Shown: in pieces, positions 35,793 to 45,009 of the stretch
Layout of the letters: the number at the start of each line of letters is the position of its first letter
How positions within the stretch are numbered: position 1 is the stretch's first letter
Assembly: GCF_001908185.1 (NCBI RefSeq)
Contig: NZ_LGHM01000010.1
Coordinates: 1 to 64,000 of the forward strand
Length of the DNA stretch: 64,000 bases
DNA from: Bradyrhizobium sp. AS23.2
GTDB lineage: Bacteria > Pseudomonadota > Alphaproteobacteria > Rhizobiales > Xanthobacteraceae
Reading direction: 5' to 3'
The notes under the pieces: generated by a model
Told to the model about the DNA's origin: nothing
The model's input: the letters and a program-made list of their open reading frames with translations, nothing else
Databases searched by the model: none
Position numbers and translations under genes: made by a program

Positions 35793-36563
35793 CTGCCGGA
35801 AGACGTCCCCATCTGCGCGATCTCGGATATTCACGGCTGTGCTCATTTGCTCCAACCGATGTTGCGGGTGATCGACGTCGATGTTGCCCGCAGTCGGCCG
35901 CGCTATGCGATCGAAGTGCTCATGGGCGGCTATATGGATCGAGCCGGACACGCGTGCCACCCTCGACATCCTGATCGAGCGAGGCCGGCGCGGAAATGCG
36001 ATCTTTCTCAAAGGGAAATCACGAGGCATTTCTGGTCAACGTTTTTTGAAGAATCCTCATTGTTTAAGGATTGGATCGGCATTGGTGGGGGCCCAGACCT
36101 GATGTCCTATGGCCTTGCCTCCCCAGATCTGAAGCGGGGGAGTCAGCACCGACGTTGCGCGATCTCGACCGAGCACTTGAAATTCCTGGACAATTTGCGA
36201 CTCAGCTTTACTTGCCGGAACTGCTTATTTGTTCACGCCGGCTTTCGGGCGGGCGTGCCCCTGGAGGAGCAAACTGAGCACGACCTGCTTTGGATCCGCG
36301 ACGAGCTCCTGCGGAGCGAACAGCGGTTCGGCAGGAACATGGTGCTCGGCCGTACACCAGTCCGCAGTGCCGAATTCCTGGCAAACCGCGTCAACATCGA
36401 CACCGGTGCCTATGCAACAGGCAATCTCACCCTGATGAGCATCCGGGGAAGTCGGATGCTCCGCAGTGTGAGCGATAGCGAGAGAATCCGGCTGATTGCT
36501 TACTTTCGCCCGCAAGATCGGGGAAGACTTCGGCGGCGGAAAACCGAAGGGATGCCTAGTTGA
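35793..36563 (+). pseudogene. Decayed second copy of the metallophosphatase gene
   Basis: Parts of all motifs of the intact gene at 29504-30238 can be followed but in different frames. LPEDVPICAISDIHGCAHLL (frame 0) is followed by GGYMDRAG, where the GDxxDRG Asp is lost. Then EPDTRATLDILIERGRRGN lies in another frame, and the GNHEAF codons are interrupted by an extra A (36015-36025 region). After a further shift the frame reopens with TCRNCLFVHAGFRAGVP, DLLWIRDELLRSEQRFG and NIDTGAYATGNLTLMSI. No start codon remains. At least three frameshifts and a catalytic substitution make it a clear pseudogene. Confidence 0.9.
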
Positions 36564-36836
36564 GCAGACGCGGCTCGTCCAGCCGTGCACGCATTTCAGC
36601 CATCCAATCGCTCCAGGCGCGCTCGTGCTTGACATAGAGTTAGAGTCAACGCTGCGCACGCTTGTCCTGGCGAACGCCGCGCTCTTCGCCAAGGAGATCG
36701 GCGCCGTCTGGGCGGGCTCCCGGATTGTCCAACGCCTCGAACTCGATGGTCTCTGAGATCGTAAGCCCGACAAGCACGCGCTGTCCGGCCCATCGACGAT
36801 ATAGCGGCGTGGAGCATCCTTCTTGGGTGAGGTCAT
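36556..36836 (-). pseudogene. Decayed second copy of the 100-aa hypothetical gene
   Basis: Opens with MTSPKKDAPRRYIVDG (compare the intact 30814-31116 product), then loses the frame at GATGGGCC, where one base appears missing. The other frame continues AGQRVLVGLTISETIEFEAL. A third stretch near the end reads LYVKHERAWSDWMAEMRARLDE and stops at 36556. It overlaps the end of the phosphatase pseudogene tail to tail. The 139-aa gene found between the two in the intact locus is missing here. Confidence 0.82.
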
Positions 36837-37609
36837 CTCCAGACGCTCCGTTTATCGGCGCGAGCGAGGGCTGTGCGGATTGGACTATAACTAAGAGGCT
36901 CGTCGAGCATGGCCGAACGTTGAGATGGGAACCGATCGGCGCGCTTGGCGCGAGGCGTTGCGAGGAGAGGTTGTATTCTCTCGGTCTCGCCGGATGCCCA
37001 GCGCTTATCCGAGAATGAGGCCGGCGCAGAAGATCAGCGCGGATAAGGTTACAGAAGCCATGGTTGTCCGTCCTGAACAGTGCGATGGGCACCAGGAGCG
37101 AGTAGTGTGTCGACATCATGGTTCTTGGCAGCGAAAGATTGTTCAGACATGATCTTTCGTGTGCAGCGGCGCCTCGGTCCTCTCCGCTCGCCTGAGCCCC
37201 TCTCTTCCCCAACTCGCGCTATGACTCCAGTTGCTGCGCTGGGACCCTTCGGCTCAGTCCGTCGCGTCATCGGGCAGATCCGGCGTCCGAGGTCGCGCCT
37301 GGAGATGCAGGTCGAGATCACCAAAACGAAGCCCATCGAGTTGATTAGGGCACATGCACGCCCCCGGCGGGCTCAGGCCTCAGTCGACCGCTTGCTTGCT
37401 CGAGCCAACGTCCCTCAGATCGCTTCAGCGCTCGAAGTCGGGTCAAACTTATTCCAGACCCGGCTCTTTCACGATGCGTCCCCACAGTTGCATTTGTCTC
37501 GACACGCTCCACAAGGCCCTCCGGCTTGCCGGCGTCAAACCTGATACTCGCGCTTGCATGTAAATCCTGGGCCTCCACCGAAGACGGTGTTCCACATTCA
37601 AACGCGAAT
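36837..37609. other. Intergenic region with probable gene debris
   Basis: About 770 bp with no supported gene. An 18-codon minus-strand frame (37005-37061, MASVTLSALIFCAGLILG) looks like the start of a membrane peptide but is too short to call. Other open frames have no start signal. Confidence 0.3.
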
Positions 37610-37885
37610 TCAGTCGCGGCTCTCTCCAGTTGTGACCAGATTTGTGATCTCCTCAGATGCCCTTGCGAGCAAAGCCCAGACAGACTGGGCGCGTGCGTGG
37701 CCCTGAATGACGCATTGGGCGGTACGTTCTGGTGTACCAATGAGTGGATTGCTCGTCTCGACCGTCTCGACGCGATAGTCCGAGATGTCCGCCAGATCGG
37801 AAATGTTCGCGATCCGCATCGAGGCTATCGTACGCCGCATCGGCTCAAATCCGCCTGGGACGAGATCGATTGTGACAACCAGCAT
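37610..37885 (-). CDS. Conserved hypothetical protein, 91 aa
   Basis: A 91-residue soluble protein, MLVVTIDLVPGGFEPMRRTI followed by ISDLADISDYRVE, then GHARAQSVWALLARASEEI. It begins with alternating beta-strand residues and ends in a helix, fitting a small alpha/beta domain. A strong TGGAGGA ribosome-binding site lies 5-6 bases upstream of the ATG, which supports a real gene. The type is familiar from rhizobial genomes but has no function I can name. Neighbours on both sides are debris, so it is a survivor in a decaying stretch. Confidence 0.65.
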   Translation of the reverse strand: MLVVTIDLVPGGFEPMRRTIASMRIANISDLADISDYRVETVETSNPLIGTPERTAQCVIQGHARAQSVWALLARASEEITNLVTTGESRD

Positions 37886-38313
37886 TGCATTCCTCCATCA
37901 TTGCAAATTTCTAAGTGGGGCCCCAGTGTTGCCCTACCTTGACCGCGACCGTGATGCTTCACCGCTCGTCGGCGCCGATCGCATCGCATCGGACGTCGCC
38001 GGGTCGCGTGGCACGGAATTCTCGATCGGTACTCGCGATCTGATCATTCTTTTTGGACGAGTATCATCGTGCGTCGATGCCATCGATCGGGTCGTCCAAC
38101 CGCTCCTGTTCGTCGTCGCGAAGCAGGTCAACCGGACACCCTCGCGACATGCTACGAACTGTGTGTACTGAGGCGTCCATCGGGTGGCCTGGCCGCATCG
38201 AAATATTTGATGCCGCGGCTGCGCGTGAAGGCCGGCAGCTTTCAGTCGTGTCGGAAGCCCCGCCGCGCAGGAACGCAGGAGCGTTCCGCGGGCACGTTGC
38301 CGGCCCGCCATGC
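37886..38313. other. Intergenic region at the left edge of the island
   Basis: About 430 bp between the 91-aa gene and the AAA+ ATPase gene. No gene, tRNA or attachment site was recognised. The shift from EPS-type to mobile-element-type genes occurs here. Confidence 0.3.
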
Positions 38314-39876
38314 TCAATTCCTCACCGCTCGCAGATCGCGCTCGCGCAGGATTGCCTCCACCATGCGGCGCAGCCGCCGTACCGAGCCGCCGCGCCAGCT
38401 GTGTGCGATCGCCGCGCGCTCGGCGCCGTCCAGCGGCGGCACCCAGGCCGCATCGAGGCCGCGCTCCCGCGCGAGATCGGCCAGCACAGCCGGCAGTAGG
38501 GCGTCGAGGTCGTCGGCAGCCGGCTTGGGGAACGTCACCACACGAAACCGGTCGCGGATCGGCGACGGCAGCGGATCGAGGCTGTTCGCCGTCGCGACGT
38601 AGGAGACCTCCGAGGCATCGAGGGTGGTCTGCAAAGCGGGGTCGGGATAGCGAGCACTGGTCTCGGGCTCGAGAAAGCTGAGCAGGCAATCCCACAAGCG
38701 GCCATAGTCCGACCGCGTGCCGGCCTTCTCGAGTTCCTCGATCAGCACGAGCGGATTGGCAATTTTGCCTTGCGCGATCGCCATGAATGCGTGGCACGGT
38801 TCGGCCGAATACCAGCGCCGGTCGGTCCCACCAAACACCGCGCCATCGGAGCGCGCGGCGTCCTCGCGCCAAACGGTGACGCCCAGGGTTTCGCCGAGGC
38901 GCCGGACGAATCGGCTCTTGCCGCCGCCGGGATCGCCGACCAGCAACAGGGGCCGCAGCCGGACCGTCGCACGGCCGACGAGATCGGCCAGCGCGAAATC
39001 GATCACGCTCATCGCATAGGGAAACTCGAAGGCGAGCGCGTTGCGGACCTTGTGCAGCGGCGGCACATCAACCAATGGCAAGGGCGTGTTGACCGCGTGC
39101 TTTAGTGGTCCCAGGATATCCTTCAGCTTGGGGTTCTTCATCTCGACTTCAGAGAGGCGCGCGACCACGATGTGGCGCTCGGGAATGGCTTCGCCTTCGG
39201 CGGCGGCCGGCGCCTGCCAGGCGGCCGTCTTCTCTTTCTCCTCGGCCTCCTGCTGCGTCCGGCGCTCCTCCTCCAGCTCCCGCCGGACCGCCGTCTTCGT
39301 GGCGGCGACGCGGTGCTCTGCCGTGCGGCCTCCAAGGTAGGCCGCGTTCATCGCCGCCGACATGCTCCTGGACACGATGGCGGTGCAGGCCGGCAGCGCG
39401 GCCCAGCCGAAGGTGAACCGCTCGATATCGCAGCAGAGCTCCTGCTCCGCATGCCTGGCACTCGCATGAAAGGCCTGGAGCAGCGCCTTGCCGACCCTTT
39501 GGTGCTCCGCGAAGTGATCAGAATCGTGCGGCGTCGGCAGCGCCAGCAGCCGGACGCAATCGGCGAGGCTCCGCAGGTTCGGCTCGTCCTGAGCGACGGC
39601 ACGACGATCGAGCTCGGCGGCGAGCGCCAATCCGGTTTCAAGCGTGCGCTTGTGGACCCAGGCGGCGCTGTGCGGCAGCTGCGGGCATAGCTCATGAATC
39701 TCGGCGATCAAGCGCTCCGCGACATGCTGGCTCCCATTGGTGATGAACATGGCATACCGCAGGAGGCGCGGCAGGCCCTTCAGGCGCTCGTCGCAGTCGG
39801 CGGAATCGGCGGCCGCGCCGGTCGAGACGGCGTCTTCGACGGCAGCCAGCAGATCACATGTCTCCTCGTCAGACAT
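38314..39876 (-). CDS. AAA+ ATPase with Lon-like ATPase core
   Basis: A 520-residue protein. The N-terminal ~200 residues are helical and unknown; an Arg/Glu-rich coiled coil (EERRTQQEAEEKEK) follows, then an AAA+ module. Walker A is LVGDPGGGKSRFV (about residues 309-321), Walker B is LVLIEELEKAG, sensor 1 YVATANS, and an arginine-finger-like IRDRFRVV. The WRGGSVRRLRRMVEAILRERD end resembles the Lon alpha-domain lid. No protease domain follows. It may remodel a protein complex in the mobile element. First gene from the left in the minus-strand island block and 2 bp from the next gene, so co-transcribed. Confidence 0.78.
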   Translation of the reverse strand: MSDEETCDLLAAVEDAVSTGAAADSADCDERLKGLPRLLRYAMFITNGSQHVAERLIAEIHELCPQLPHSAAWVHKRTLETGLALAAELDRRAVAQDEPNLRSLADCVRLLALPTPHDSDHFAEHQRVGKALLQAFHASARHAEQELCCDIERFTFGWAALPACTAIVSRSMSAAMNAAYLGGRTAEHRVAATKTAVRRELEEERRTQQEAEEKEKTAAWQAPAAAEGEAIPERHIVVARLSEVEMKNPKLKDILGPLKHAVNTPLPLVDVPPLHKVRNALAFEFPYAMSVIDFALADLVGRATVRLRPLLLVGDPGGGKSRFVRRLGETLGVTVWREDAARSDGAVFGGTDRRWYSAEPCHAFMAIAQGKIANPLVLIEELEKAGTRSDYGRLWDCLLSFLEPETSARYPDPALQTTLDASEVSYVATANSLDPLPSPIRDRFRVVTFPKPAADDLDALLPAVLADLARERGLDAAWVPPLDGAERAAIAHSWRGGSVRRLRRMVEAILRERDLRAVRN

Positions 39877-39878
39877 GC

Positions 39879-40451
39879 TTAGTCTGCTTGCACGCTGTAT
39901 CGGACAAGGGTGGTCGGGCTCAGCGGTTGGTCGGAGAGATCGAGATGAACGAGATTGGCGCAGGCGAGCGCCATCACCGCCGCCGCGGGGTCGCTTTCGC
40001 CGGCCAACGCCTTGATCAACTGGCCGAGCGGCATCGGTCCCTCGTCGAGCAGGACCTGCAGGATGCGCATGCGCAGCGCGATCGCAACAGTCACGTCCTT
40101 GTGGGACCAGATCAGGTTCGCATTGGTGCGGCGTGGCTCGCGCCGGATCTCTTCGGCCGTCAGAACGAGCGGCTTGAGCTCGAGCTCGCCCAGCGCAATC
40201 AGCACGAGACCTTCCTCATCGATATCGCGCACGGCTCGTGCCGGGACGACATCGAGGACATCGCGGTCATCATCATGCTGGATAACGATGGCGTCGATCG
40301 AAGCGACGTACTCGATGGACCGCACCTGCGGATCGAGGGAGAGCTGGATCAGCGCCTCGCGCAGCGCCGGGTGTCGCACCGGGATCGCAGTTGTGGTCTT
40401 GGCCGAGACGAAGAGACCGGGGAGGCCCTCGGCCTCTTTTGTATCGCACAT
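39879..40451 (-). CDS. Hypothetical island protein, 190 aa
   Basis: A 190-residue soluble protein ending 2 bp before the AAA+ gene start, so the two are almost certainly translated from one message. The middle has alternating acidic strands (IEYVASIDAIVIQHDDD). EIRREPRRTNANLIWSHKD and a C-terminal winged-helix-like helix pair (ALRMRILQVLLDEGPMPLGQLIKAL) remind me of the C-terminal half of TnsA-like endonucleases, but this is a weak impression without the catalytic residues being identifiable. A partner of the AAA+ ATPase is the safer inference. Confidence 0.6.
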   Translation of the reverse strand: MCDTKEAEGLPGLFVSAKTTTAIPVRHPALREALIQLSLDPQVRSIEYVASIDAIVIQHDDDRDVLDVVPARAVRDIDEEGLVLIALGELELKPLVLTAEEIRREPRRTNANLIWSHKDVTVAIALRMRILQVLLDEGPMPLGQLIKALAGESDPAAAVMALACANLVHLDLSDQPLSPTTLVRYSVQAD

Positions 40452-40629
40452 GACTTTTGAACCCTCACTAAAAGGCCGGGACTGGACGCAGCGCGTTCGC
40501 CCACGTTCGATGGTCGTCGATATCGGTCATGGACTGCCCCCTGCCCCGTTTAGATCTCGATCATCAGGTTCGGATCGAAGCTCCGGTACCGTTGTTCGGG
40601 AACGCGTCGACGTGATCCCTGCCTCATAC

Positions 40630-41511
40630 TCACCGCAGCGGTTTTTCCCGGCCGTCAAGTCTAGAGGAGCGGAGCACGAATGCGCCGAAGAGGCGGCTTG
40701 CCTCATCGATTTTCGCTACGGTATCGCCCGAGACCTCGCCATCCCACTCGATCCAGGGAACGCCCAGTCTCTGTGTTATCTTAAAATACTTGAACGTCTC
40801 ATTCTGACCCAGTGCGGTTTCGATGCTGATGCAGAGCTCCTCCAGGGCGTCGCGCCACTCCTCCGCGCAGTTCGGATAGCCGAAAGACGATTTCGGGTCG
40901 TCCTGCACGATCTCGAACAGGCGGGGATGGGTCAGCATCAAATCCACCCGCCAGTTCTCGGTCACAATCGTCTCACGTCTCTTCGATTCCAGACCTGTCG
41001 GATCCTCGTCGGCAAAGCGGTCGGCCTCGCGGTCGTAGCGCCGTGCTACGACCCGGTCGCGACCTGGCGTCGCGACACGAACAAGATGGACATTCTCCGG
41101 GCCAGGCGGGGCCGGGACCAGTTCACCTCTCGCGTGAGTAGCGCAGCGGGTTATGCAGGCTCCGCCAAGGTTGTAGGGCTCCCCCTCCGTGCCGCACACC
41201 TCGCATGTGCAGGCGGAGCGCGCCTCGGCAACCGCAGTAGCCTCGTGAATCCGGGCGATGGTCAGAGGCGTCACGTCACCGCGCCAGTAGACCCTCAGCG
41301 TGGCGGACTTCTTCTTGATCTGAAGGATACGGATCGTCTCGCCTCGCTGCAGCGCCGCTTGCATCCGCACGCACAGGCGCGCGAGCAGATCGTGCCACCC
41401 TTCCTCGCAGCTGATGTAGCTGGCTGCCGCTTCCGGCTGTCCCTCAGGAGGATGCAAGAGGTTAGGATAGTTCTCAATCAATTTGGTCCGCCAGTTCGGT
41501 ACCTGCGCCAT
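40630..41511 (-). CDS. Island protein with duplicated domain, one copy with zinc-knuckle-like Cys
   Basis: About 293 residues from ATG 41511 (the longer start overlaps the upstream gene). The first half (NWRTKLIENYPNLLHPP, EGWHDLLARLCVRMQAAL, IKKKSATLRVYW, then SACTCEVCG and ITRCATHA) matches the neighbouring 42052 protein. The second half repeats the same domain (NWRVDLMLTHPRLFEI, EEWRDALEELC, FKYFKITQRLG, WDGEVSGDTVAKIDEA) but has lost the Cys cluster. Four Cys plus His could bind a metal. The function is unknown; the context is a mobile element. Ends about 180 bp before the next minus-strand gene. Confidence 0.7.
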   Translation of the reverse strand: MAQVPNWRTKLIENYPNLLHPPEGQPEAAASYISCEEGWHDLLARLCVRMQAALQRGETIRILQIKKKSATLRVYWRGDVTPLTIARIHEATAVAEARSACTCEVCGTEGEPYNLGGACITRCATHARGELVPAPPGPENVHLVRVATPGRDRVVARRYDREADRFADEDPTGLESKRRETIVTENWRVDLMLTHPRLFEIVQDDPKSSFGYPNCAEEWRDALEELCISIETALGQNETFKYFKITQRLGVPWIEWDGEVSGDTVAKIDEASRLFGAFVLRSSRLDGREKPLR

Positions 41512-41512
41512 C

Positions 41513-42052
41513 TCACGTCTCCTCGTTTGCAAAAGCAGTCGGGTCGACCTCGATGAAGCGATCGGCCTCGCGGTCGTAGCGGCGGCACCGGATCACGCGC
41601 CGGTCACGGACGGACCATTCCTTGATAAGGATCTCGAACCCTGGCCGCACCTCGACCGGGCTCCGCTTCTCGGCATGCGCCATGCAGCGCGTCGTCAACC
41701 AACCGTCGCCATACAGCTGGCCAACCTCTCCGCAGACCTCGCACGTGCAGGCGGAGCGAGCTTCCGCAAGATCAATGGCCTCCTCGGCCCTGCTTGCAGC
41801 CATGGGCGACAGCCCACTGTCCCAGTAGAATCTCAAGGTTCCGTACTTCTCCTTGATCTGCGTCGCCCTGAACGTTCCGCTATCGGCCAGGATCGCAGCG
41901 CGGATGCGGGCGCAGGCTCGCTCCAGCAGATCGCGCCAACCGTCGCCAACGTCGGGGAAGGCCTGCACCGCCGCCGGATCGCCGGCCGGGTGGAACAGAT
42001 CCGGATACGCACGCACGAGCGCGACCCGCCACTCCCTCTTCAAACGCGCCAT
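41513..42052 (-). CDS. Island protein with zinc-knuckle-like CxCxxC motif
   Basis: About 179 residues from ATG 42052, preceded by GGGGA. It contains WRVALVRAYPDLFHPAG, DGWRDLLERACARIRAAI, TQIKEKYGTLRFYW, ARSACTCEVCGEVGQLY and TTRCMAHAE. The CTCEVCG...RCxxHA pattern is a candidate metal site. It is paralogous to the protein encoded 1 bp downstream (40630-41511), so the two likely arose by tandem duplication and are co-transcribed. Role unknown. It is divergent from the small ribbon-helix-helix gene at 42276 across a 220-bp AT-richer gap. Confidence 0.7.
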   Translation of the reverse strand: MARLKREWRVALVRAYPDLFHPAGDPAAVQAFPDVGDGWRDLLERACARIRAAILADSGTFRATQIKEKYGTLRFYWDSGLSPMAASRAEEAIDLAEARSACTCEVCGEVGQLYGDGWLTTRCMAHAEKRSPVEVRPGFEILIKEWSVRDRRVIRCRRYDREADRFIEVDPTAFANEET

Positions 42053-42120
42053 CACAGTCCCCAACCACAATCGCCGCGACCGAGAACAAACCACAAACAT
42101 ATATCCATGTCAATGTTCAT

Positions 42121-42140
42121 ATAGATTGCAAGCTATCTAT
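42121..42140. promoter_or_regulatory. Candidate operator palindrome in divergent spacer
   Basis: Inverted repeat ATAGAT-TGCAAGCT-ATCTAT lies in the AT-rich part of the spacer between the divergent CxCxxC-protein gene and the ribbon-helix-helix gene. Small ribbon-helix-helix regulators often repress themselves from such sites. Inference only. Confidence 0.35.
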
Positions 42141-42275
42141 GTAGCTGCTTTCACATGTCCCTATGTCCAACGCTGCCTGTGGCCATTTGGCCGAACCCTG
42201 CCTAGAGTCATTCCACTTCGAGAGATTCGCGCCGCCGTGCGATTCCCTTTCGCCTTCACTACCGCCGGAGAGCTC

Positions 42276-42488
42276 ATGGCTGACGCAGGAAAATCCGCTA
42301 AGGGAAGCAAGGCGCCGGTCGGGCAGCCAAGACGGAATTTTTTCGCGACCATGTCCAGTGAGGTGATCCGGTCGATCAAGCGGGCCGCCCTCGAGGACGA
42401 CACCACGGCCTCGGAAATCCTCGAGGAGGCCGCCCGCGACTGGCTCGAACGGCGCAAGCACAAGGCACCAAGGCGCGAGCCCGGTTAG
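42276..42488 (+). CDS. Ribbon-helix-helix (CopG/Arc-like) DNA-binding protein, 70 aa
   Basis: A 70-residue basic protein. After a Lys/Gly/Pro-rich tail, NFFATMSSEVIRSIKRAALE supplies the beta-strand and first helix and SEILEEAARDWLERRK the second helix of a ribbon-helix-helix domain. Such proteins are plasmid/ICE partition partners, antitoxins or autorepressors. It is the only plus-strand gene in the island and faces away from the minus-strand block. No toxin gene adjoins it, so a partition or regulatory role, perhaps with the ParA-like protein at 47979-48827, is more likely. Start ATG 42276 has CCGGAGAG just upstream. Confidence 0.72.
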   Translation: MADAGKSAKGSKAPVGQPRRNFFATMSSEVIRSIKRAALEDDTTASEILEEAARDWLERRKHKAPRREPG

Positions 42489-42635
42489 CCACGCGCAATC
42501 GGCATGCGCCCGCTGATGGTGCCTCTCGCTGCGAGCTCGACGGCCTTTGCGCTCTGCGCGTGCAATGCGTCCGCGCGCGGCTTTCTGACTCGACCGGCAC
42601 CATGTCGGCCTTGAGGCTGCAGGCGGGCTGACGCT

Positions 42636-43277
42636 TCATGCCCGGCCTTCCTTGCGGGCGCGCGGGGCATCGAATGCGCGGAGTGCCTCCAGCACGGCGT
42701 TCTCGGCCGGAGCAAAGCCGCCTCGCGAGACCGAGTGGTTCTGGTGGAATTCGAACCAGGAGCCGCACAGCTGATCGGCGCGGCGCGGATCGGGCTCGGC
42801 GCGATCAAGGACATGGGCGAGCACGAGCGCACATCTAAGCTCGCCCCCGAGCGCGAGCGATAGCACCGCAGTCATCGCGATGTCGGTCTTGATGCCGCCC
42901 ACCCGCGTGATCGGCATCAGCGACAGCACCAGCGCGATCGCGGCATCCGCATCGCCTTGCAGCGCCGGCTCGACCTCGGCGCCTTCGATCAGCGTTGCGA
43001 CGTCCTCGAGCGCGGACCGGACCTCAAGATATTCTGCCGCCCGGAACGCGTCGGCCGGCGCCGACCGCCACCAGCGCAGCGGCGAGATCTTAAGCAGCGC
43101 GCGAACGACCGGCGACGAGGCGTCGAGGATCCTGTCGTCGTGGCCATCGCGCGGACGTTTTGAAATTCTCCCGGATGCTTCGGTCTTTCCGATCGACGCG
43201 CCGCCCGCGCCATGGTGGCCGGGAAGACCAGCCTCTTGCCGGGGCTCGTGCCCCGGCATCCTCCTGGAATTGGACAT
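42636..43277 (-). CDS. Hypothetical island protein, 213 aa
   Basis: A 213-residue protein. The first ~50 residues are polar and disordered-looking; the rest is Ala/Leu-rich helical (LEVRSALEDVATLIEGAEVEP, ALVLSLMPITRVGG) with no signal peptide. No domain was recognised. It begins 12 bp after the frameshifted GIY-YIG-like gene ends and on the same strand. The translation start is uncertain because the N-terminus is unconserved in appearance; later in-frame ATGs exist. Confidence 0.6.
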   Translation of the reverse strand: MSNSRRMPGHEPRQEAGLPGHHGAGGASIGKTEASGRISKRPRDGHDDRILDASSPVVRALLKISPLRWWRSAPADAFRAAEYLEVRSALEDVATLIEGAEVEPALQGDADAAIALVLSLMPITRVGGIKTDIAMTAVLSLALGGELRCALVLAHVLDRAEPDPRRADQLCGSWFEFHQNHSVSRGGFAPAENAVLEALRAFDAPRARKEGRA

Positions 43278-43289
43278 GGCCGAGCCCTC

Positions 43290-44233
43290 CTATTCCGCGC
43301 GCGCGATCGGCGCGAGGGTGCGCGGGCGCACCCACTTGGTCGCGGCGACATGCGCGCCGGTGACGAACTTGGCCGCCACCGCAGCGGAGAAAAACGGCCA
43401 CGCGACCTGAAAGCGCAGGCGATTTTTGACCCCGGCGATCGGCACCACGACCCCCCTGCCGAGGAGGTCTGCGCGGAGCCGCTTGATGTTCTTCCTGAGG
43501 CTGGGGGTCTGGACGTTGCGCACCTCCGAGCCCGCCGTGACCACAAACCCCTCATGACCGTGATAGCCCCGGGCCCAGATGCCGCAGTAGTCGAGCTCAA
43601 GTGTGGGTTCGCCTTCGGGCGGGAGTGTGATCGGCAACTCGATCTCGACCGCCTCGTCGACATCCTGATTGTCATCGATCGCGGCCTGGATCGCGGCTTG
43701 CGCTGGAAGCTGGCTGGCGAGGTTTCCGTTGAGAATCCTGCAACCGGCGTCGAACAACAAGCGCCGGCCATCCGTCACCAGCCGTTCCATCGTTGCGGTC
43801 TGCTCGACAGGCCAGGGCAGAACCCGCGGCTCCATCGTGTTGGCCAAGGCGACCAGACCAGCCTCTTTGGCGAGCCGGTCAGACGGTGCTCCAGGTAGAG
43901 CCGCGCCGACCACTCCAACGTGTGCGGCTCCTGCTCGTGGAGCAGGAAGGCCTCCGCGGCGAAGGCTTTGGCGGGACCCTCGGCGTGCTCGGCGACGCAC
44001 TTGAGCGCTCGATTGCTCGCGCCGATATAGGCCCTGCCCTGCCCTGCAATCACGTAGCACGCGGACAGATCACCGGTCGCGGCCAGGCTTCTCACCATCG
44101 CCAGCGGACAGGCCGTGACGGCGAGCCGGCCGCCCGGATCGCGGATCTGGCGATAGCCTTCGATCCCGCCAAACGGGCGATAAATCGTATGGGTGCAAGG
44201 CTGCACCGGAATAGCTTCGTTGGAAAAATTCAT
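43290..44233 (-). pseudogene. GIY-YIG-like protein gene interrupted by a -1 frameshift
   Basis: ATG 44233 has a good AAGGAGAG site upstream. The first ~115 residues include LSACYVIAGQGRAYIGASNR then EHAEGPAKAFAAEAFLL, the arrangement of a GIY-YIG nuclease-like domain (GIY = CYV here, YIG = YIG). The frame is lost near 43887 after LYLEHR and resumes one base short as SDRLAKEAGLVALANTMEP, continuing to ATKWVRPRTLAPIARAE at 43290. One missing base separates them. With repair the product is about 313 residues. The second half is unknown and beta-rich (EIELPITLPPEGEPTLELDY). It could be a real loss or a base-call error. Confidence 0.65.
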
Positions 44234-44483
44234 TGGATCGATCTCTCCTTCCTTTGAGAAGATCGCGAAGCCGACGACATCGGACCGGTGACGCGCCGCT
44301 GGACGCCCTGCCAAACGTGGCAGGACGTAGGCCGTCACCGCGGCTTGCGTGGCCTGTTCTGCAAAATCGCGGACGCCAGGATTTTGCGTCCCCGACCGGC
44401 GGAATCGCCAACGCATGGCGCGGACCGGGACCGATTCATGCGACGCTGTCGCGCCGCATGACGTCGAGCCTCGCGCTCGCGCC

Positions 44484-44645
44484 TTAGCCGATGGAGGGAG
44501 TGATGGTGGAGAAGGACATGCTGCGCGCAGTCTGCCCGACACCGGGCACGAAAGCGCAGCCGCCGGTCACATGGGACCGGACACTCGGCATCGCAGAGGA
44601 CGAGAGAACGAACGCCGAATCGGCGGTATAAGCTTCGGTAGCCAT
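44484..44645 (-). CDS. Short Ser/Thr-rich peptide gene, 53 aa
   Basis: The frame starts MATEAYTADSAFVLSSSAMP and ends SMSFSTITPSIG before TAA, with one Cys (GGCAF). TAGGAG lies about 6 bases upstream of the ATG, which is a good ribosome-binding site. No transmembrane helix or known domain is seen. It lies upstream of the GIY-YIG-like gene on the same strand, separated by 250 bp. Confidence 0.4.
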   Translation of the reverse strand: MATEAYTADSAFVLSSSAMPSVRSHVTGGCAFVPGVGQTARSMSFSTITPSIG

Positions 44646-45009
44646 GATTGACTCCTATCGGTCGATTATGGTCAGGCCGTCTGTCGGTGTTGGAAGCACC
44701 GACGGCGGCCGCTTCGCATGGATTGCGAAGGCAACCTCCAATATGCCGCCTGTTCACGGAATATTCTAGGCCGCGCGGCATTCCTTCCAGGATTCATAGT
44801 TAACGATATCTAAGCAACAGTCCCTCGAGAAGGTCGGTGTTCTGCTGATCGAGGGAGCCCTCGCTCGCGAATGGCCCACCGCCAATACACGCCGTAAGAC
44901 GGAATGCGCTTGGCGCGCCGAACACTTTCCTTCTGACCGCCGAAGCGGCCACAATGCTGTCAGGCCGCCGCGAGATCGGCCTGGGATTCCTCCGTGGGCA
45001 GGGGGGAAG
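44646..45009. other. Intergenic, nothing recognised
   Basis: 364 bp between the short peptide gene and the relaxase gene end. No supported gene; a minus-strand frame extending from the relaxase region is a shadow. Confidence 0.3.

Noticed and set aside
37005-37061. 18-codon membrane-like frame MASVTLSALIFCAGLILG
   Set aside because: Too short to support as a gene; possibly debris.
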